Of a stretch of 64,000 bases of DNA, positions 60,313 to 64,000 are shown piece after piece. The translations under genes were made by a program, and so were the position numbers. The notes under the pieces were generated by a model. That model made no database searches and had not been told where the DNA came from. It was given only the letters and a program-made list of their open reading frames with translations. This DNA is from Gracilaria domingensis. Its lineage: Eukaryota; Rhodophyta; Florideophyceae; Gracilariales; Gracilariaceae. The first letter of the stretch is position 1; each line of letters opens with the position of its first letter. The stretch lies in the NCBI GenBank assembly GCA_022539475.1, contig VCMS01000024.1, forward strand, positions 1 through 64,000, given 5' to 3'.

Positions 60313-62087
60313 AGGGGAGAGCGGATGGAGGAGGAGGTTTGAGGTGGTGTGTGTGTCAAGTGTCATTGTATCAAGAGGAAGCTTTTGTGGGTGGTAAGAC
60401 TGGGCTTGGTACGCACCAGCGTATGAAAACCAGCTGGTCAACACCGATGGCGCATTTGGCTTTTAGCGTTCAAAACCGCAAATTTTGCCACATGGTACGC
60501 ACACATTGTGGACGTGTCCGTAGAGGCTGTATGTAACGTTGTGCGGCGTTATACTGTACGTAGCTCTGGTGGGGTATAAAGCTGAGAGAATGTCATGGCT
60601 ATGCGTGATGTGAATCATCGTGGGTTGTTGACGTAATCATAGCCATAGCCATGGCGAGACAGTTGGCGCGTGGGGCGGGCGGCGAGTGCATGTGTTGGGG
60701 GGGCGAGGCGCCAGACGAGAGCAATGGACGAGAGCCACATGCTGGCACTGCTTCCAAGTGTTTGCGTGGCGCGCATCTGATCTCGCACAATCCCCAACCG
60801 GCGACCTCCGCGCGTTCTTTTTTTCATGCTGAATGAATGGCCAGCCGGCGGACGTGCGCCAAGCAACAAGTGCTCGCCTTTTTCTCACACTGCGCTGCAC
60901 TGCGCCGAGCCGCGACCAGCCGCGCGCGCGCGGCGGCGGCGGCGGCGGCGCTGTGTGGGCGACCGGCGCGCAATCGTGCGGCCAGCGACAGAGCGCGCGA
61001 AGACGTATAGCAGCGTGCGTTTAGGCCTTTGCTTGAGCTTGCGTGGTCCTTTCCTTTACGCTTCATACAGCCGCCCAACAGTTGTATGCCCACGCCGCGC
61101 CGCCGCGCTTGACAGCCGCGTGGCGTAACGGACGCGCCGGCGCGAGACTCTTGTTGTTTGTGCTACGCGCAGGGCGCGCGCGCGGACAGAGGCGACGGGC
61201 GTGTCTGCCTGCCGCGCAGAGTGCGCTCGCGCGCGCGCGGTCTCGAGAGGCGGCGGCGCGCGGCGGCGCGCGGCGGCGCGCGGCGGCGCGCGGCACAAGC
61301 GTCAGCGCGTTGCGTGCGCGCGCGGCGGCGAAAGCGGTGCCGCCGCCGCGCTCCCCCGGCCGTGCCGCGCCGCGCGGCGGCGCACGTGCGCCGCCGCGCC
61401 ACCTGTGGCGGCACCGTGCGCGGATGACGTTTGCAACGGAACGCGCCCCCCGCGCCGGCGTCCGCCGTCCCGCGCCGGCGCGGCGCCCGCGCGCAGCTCC
61501 CGCTTGCGGCCGCGTCACGCGCGCGCGCGTCACCGCGCGCGCAGCGCCACACAGCGGCGCCGTAGAAAAGCGGCGCGCCGCGCGCGCGCGTCGCCCCCGT
61601 GTGAAGGTAACCGCGCGACACGCGCGCGCGCGCGCGCCCCGCCGCCGCCGTCACGGCGCACGCGCGCCACACAGCCGCGGCTGCGCGCAGCCTTCCGTTA
61701 TAGCGGCGCTGCCGGCGCGCAGCTCGCGCGCGCGCGCGCGCTGCCTTTCGACTGGCGCTCGCCCTGTTTTTCTTCGCGTCCCCCCCCCCCCCCCCTTTTC
61801 TGCCCGCGGTTTGCTCCGCGCTTCCGCGCGCGCTGATGCCTCGTTTGTTGCGCCTTGTTTACGCCGGCTCGCGCTCCCTCTAAAGCTGCCGCGTCCTTGT
61901 TGCGGCGCCTCTGGGTCGCCTGTGCCACCGCCCTTTTCTTCGCTCGTGCTGCTTCCCTCGCACCCCATTTCCCCCTCCCTCCCCTCCCTCCCCTTCCTCT
62001 TCCCCCCCCTCCCCTTCCTCCCCTTCCCAACCCCCCGTCTCTGCGCGCGCCGCCACACGCCATTCACATCCGCGAGCCCCCGCCGTT
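60313..62087. other. Long intergenic region with CpG-dense promoter block
   Basis: 60313-60860 is ordinary. 60880-61800 is extremely CG-rich with a short tandem array of GGCGGCGCGC units (61250-61300), and 61780-62040 is a C/T tract. Long frames on both strands (for example 61043-62152) are Arg/Ala-rich and change with every frame, so I regard them as non-coding. It probably serves as the antiporter promoter and 5' UTR. Confidence 0.6.
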
Positions 62088-64000
62088 ATGGATCCGTCGC
62101 TACTGGCGCTGGTGCGCAACACCGCCGGCAGAGCCACCAAGATCTGCGTTGAATCCACCTCCAACTGCAAGCTGCAAAACGTCAATCGCTGCATAATCGA
62201 TGGCGTCGATCTGTGTAGCAAGAACTTCACCATCATCATCTTCCCCTTCTTCTCCCTCTTTCTGGGCGTCATCAGCATGCCGCTGTCCAAGTCCATCGGC
62301 ATTTCCTACACGCTCTTCATCCTCATCATTGGCATCATCCTCGGCATTCTGGGCTGCGCCGTAGATCTGGGCTTGCTCTCCGTCTCGCTCAGGCAGTGGG
62401 TGCATCTACACCCGCCCACCATTTTCTTCTACGTCTTTCTTGCGCCCCTCATTTTTGAGGCCTCGTTCAATACGCGTTGGCATGTGTTCAAAAAGCTGTT
62501 GGTGCCCATCCTCACCGCCGCCTTCATCATTTGTCGGTCTGCAGGTCGCGCTCATCGGCTTCTTCCAGCGCGTCGTCATCCGCACCGCTGAGTGGTCATG
62601 GTGGTCCGCTCTTATGTTCGGCTCCATGCTCTCCGCCACAGACCCCATCAGTGTCACCGCCACCCTCAAGTCGCTCGGCGCCTCGGAGGCGCTCAACACC
62701 CTCATTGAGGGCGAGTCTCTCGTCAATGACGGCTCTGCTTTCGTGCTCTGGGAGCAGTTTTTCGAGAATGCCCAGATTGACTTTGAGCTCAGCGAGGCTG
62801 CCGAGGCCATCGAGCGAAACACAGGCGTTGTCGAGGAGACCACCAAGTCAGCCGGCGAGATTGTCGGCGCCATTTTCAAGCTCAGTTTGGGTGGCATGGT
62901 TATGGGAGTTGCGTTTGGTCTTGTTGCGCTCATCATTCTCAGCTCTGTGTACGACGAGTTCGAGGTGGAGACTTCGCTGACCGTCATTGTGGCCTTTTTG
63001 GGTTTCTGGACCGCGCAGGCTCCTTCCAAACTGTCTGGCGTTATTGCGAATGTGGCGTCGGGGCTGGTGATATCTGCGTTTGGGCGGCATCTAATAACAC
63101 CCGCCGTGCGAGGGCCTTTAGCAGAGTTTTGGGAACTGTTGGGTTGGATTGCCAACACCATTGTGTTTGTTCATGCCGGCGTGTTGCTGTCTGCCTTTAC
63201 CTGGTCTTGTGCTGGTGAACCGCACGAGGTGAAGGATTATGCGTTCATTATTGTGTGGTACTTGTACCTGCAACTCATTCGGATGGGTCTTTTCCTGCTC
63301 TTCCGTCCCATCCTGTCTTTCCGAAACAAGTGGCTGGGATGGAAGGAAGCGTTTGTTGTCGGCTTCAGTGGTCTTCGCGGTGCTGTTTCCCTCATTCTTG
63401 CCCTGGAGGTTGCTGGCAGTCAAGCGCTTCCGGAGGGAGTCAAGTCGCGTGTTGTGTTGTGGACAACTGGTATTGTGGCTCTCAGTTTGCTCGTGAATGG
63501 CTTCCTCGTGAAACCAGTGATTCATGTGATGAAGCTTGACCGTGCTGAAAAGTCGAGGGAAGAGTTTATGCTTCGCGCCCGCGCTGTCATGGTTCAGCGA
63601 ACGCTGCAGATTCTGGATAATTTGTGCGTGGAATCTGGGTACAAGTCTGCGAGGTGGTCGTATGTCATCAAGAATGTGCTTCCGGCTGAGTGGTTGGATG
63701 AGGCTGAGCATGTCGCTGGCTATCGAAATGCCGTTGAGCAGCTTATGGACAATGCGCCGGCCTCAACAAGAGTGAGTCTGGAACATGTTCGTGTCGAGGA
63801 ACGGAATAAGATCTTGCACACAGCTGTCAACCATCGCCTGAGCCAGGACATTCCTACCCTTGGTATTCGTCCATCTCCGACTCTTTCTCCTGGAGCCAAT
63901 CAACCAGATTTCCATCCTCACATCCGCACATCAATGAGCAACGCCCCGTTCATGTACAACAATGCTGCGGTCGTCGACACCCCGCGTCGAAGCCCAACGA
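62088..64000 (+). CDS. Na+/H+ antiporter (NHX/SOS1-like, CPA1), partial, one apparent frameshift
   Basis: Starts at the ATG at 62088 and runs off the right edge. The first 148 codons contain several helices (NFTIIIFPFFSLFLGVISM; SYTLFILIIGIILGILGC; FFYVFLAPLIFEASFNTRWH). At about 62529-62533 the frame shifts by one base. Ignoring one T of ATTT gives FIIVGLQVALIGFF, and the reading then stays open to 64000. The second part carries MLSATDPISVTATLKSLGAS and EGESLVNDGSAFVLW (the CPA1 Asp motif), GFSGLRGAVSLILAL, then a cytoplasmic tail. It exchanges Na+ or K+ for H+. Only this base is wrong in about 1.9 kb, so a sequencing error or a recent allele-specific lesion is likely. Confidence 0.88.

Noticed and set aside
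61043..62152. 369-codon plus-strand frame upstream of the antiporter, plus several antisense frames
   Set aside because: Arg/Ala/Pro only, different in every frame, overlaps the start of the antiporter; best explained by the CpG block.

Overview
ORGANISM. The window looks like nuclear DNA of a multicellular red alga (Florideophyceae, Chondrus-like). This is an inference from gene content and architecture; no species marker was tested. Support: eukaryotic genes such as RPL35, SRP receptor alpha, GFAT, SUN, GPHR and a Polycomb-type RING/RAWUL protein; few introns, all short (94, 106 and 72 nt where I could define them to the base); a type II membrane carbohydrate sulfotransferase of the kind sulfated-galactan makers need; a protein with a plastid/thylakoid-type targeting region; and heavy loading with LTR retrotransposons and DNA transposons.

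LAYOUT, 1-20,650: a nest of mobile elements. A Ty1/copia element (+ strand) enters from the left edge and sits inside a Ty3/gypsy element (- strand), whose pol is cut at about 3809. Next is a pogo/Tc5-type DDE transposon (- strand, about 8736-12200) whose transposase is split by a 989-bp solo LTR with a perfect 5-bp target duplication (CGGTT). Then comes an 8.4-kb element (12251-20649) bounded by about 1-kb inverted repeats made of pyrimidine-rich minisatellite. Its coding region reads as one long, damaged transposase of piggyBac type (DDD residues, C-terminal cysteine-rich domain), with a YqaJ/lambda-exonuclease-like nuclease domain between the second and third catalytic aspartates. Two further solo LTRs of one family, in opposite orientations, have landed in it. 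This is the strongest candidate here for an unusual system.

LAYOUT, 20,650-45,000: ordinary genes spaced by 0.1-1.7 kb. They are a sulfotransferase, RPL35, a kynurenine-type aminotransferase (two exons), a small four-helix membrane protein, a TPR+DnaJ protein divergent from GFAT, a two-domain fluoride exporter (two exons), a GET2/CAMLG-like receptor, a thylakoid-type membrane protein divergent from a SUN protein, a GPHR-type channel (two exons) and a PCGF-like RING/RAWUL protein.

LAYOUT, 45,000-64,000: a 3.4-kb stretch without a recognisable gene, then SRP receptor alpha running into a very CpG-rich block (about 49.4-52.6 kb) that holds a LURP-one/tubby-like gene and a multi-Myb gene overlapping tail to tail. 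After it come a lone 5S rRNA gene (- strand), a large membrane protein of unknown function, a tRNA-Gly(GCC), an FMN-binding PNPOx-like protein convergent with a DUF1995-like protein, a small MITE, a MAPEG protein, and the 5' part of a Na+/H+ antiporter that runs off the right edge and has one apparent base insertion.

HOW IT FITS TOGETHER. Genes are monocistronic. Adjacent pairs are often divergent (DnaJ/GFAT, thylakoid-type/SUN) or convergent with tiny gaps (PNPOx/DUF1995, 17 bp; LURP/Myb, 81-bp overlap). Several unrelated genes serve the secretory pathway (SRPRA, GET2, GPHR, sulfotransferase, GFAT for UDP-GlcNAc), but nothing in the sequence shows that they are co-regulated.
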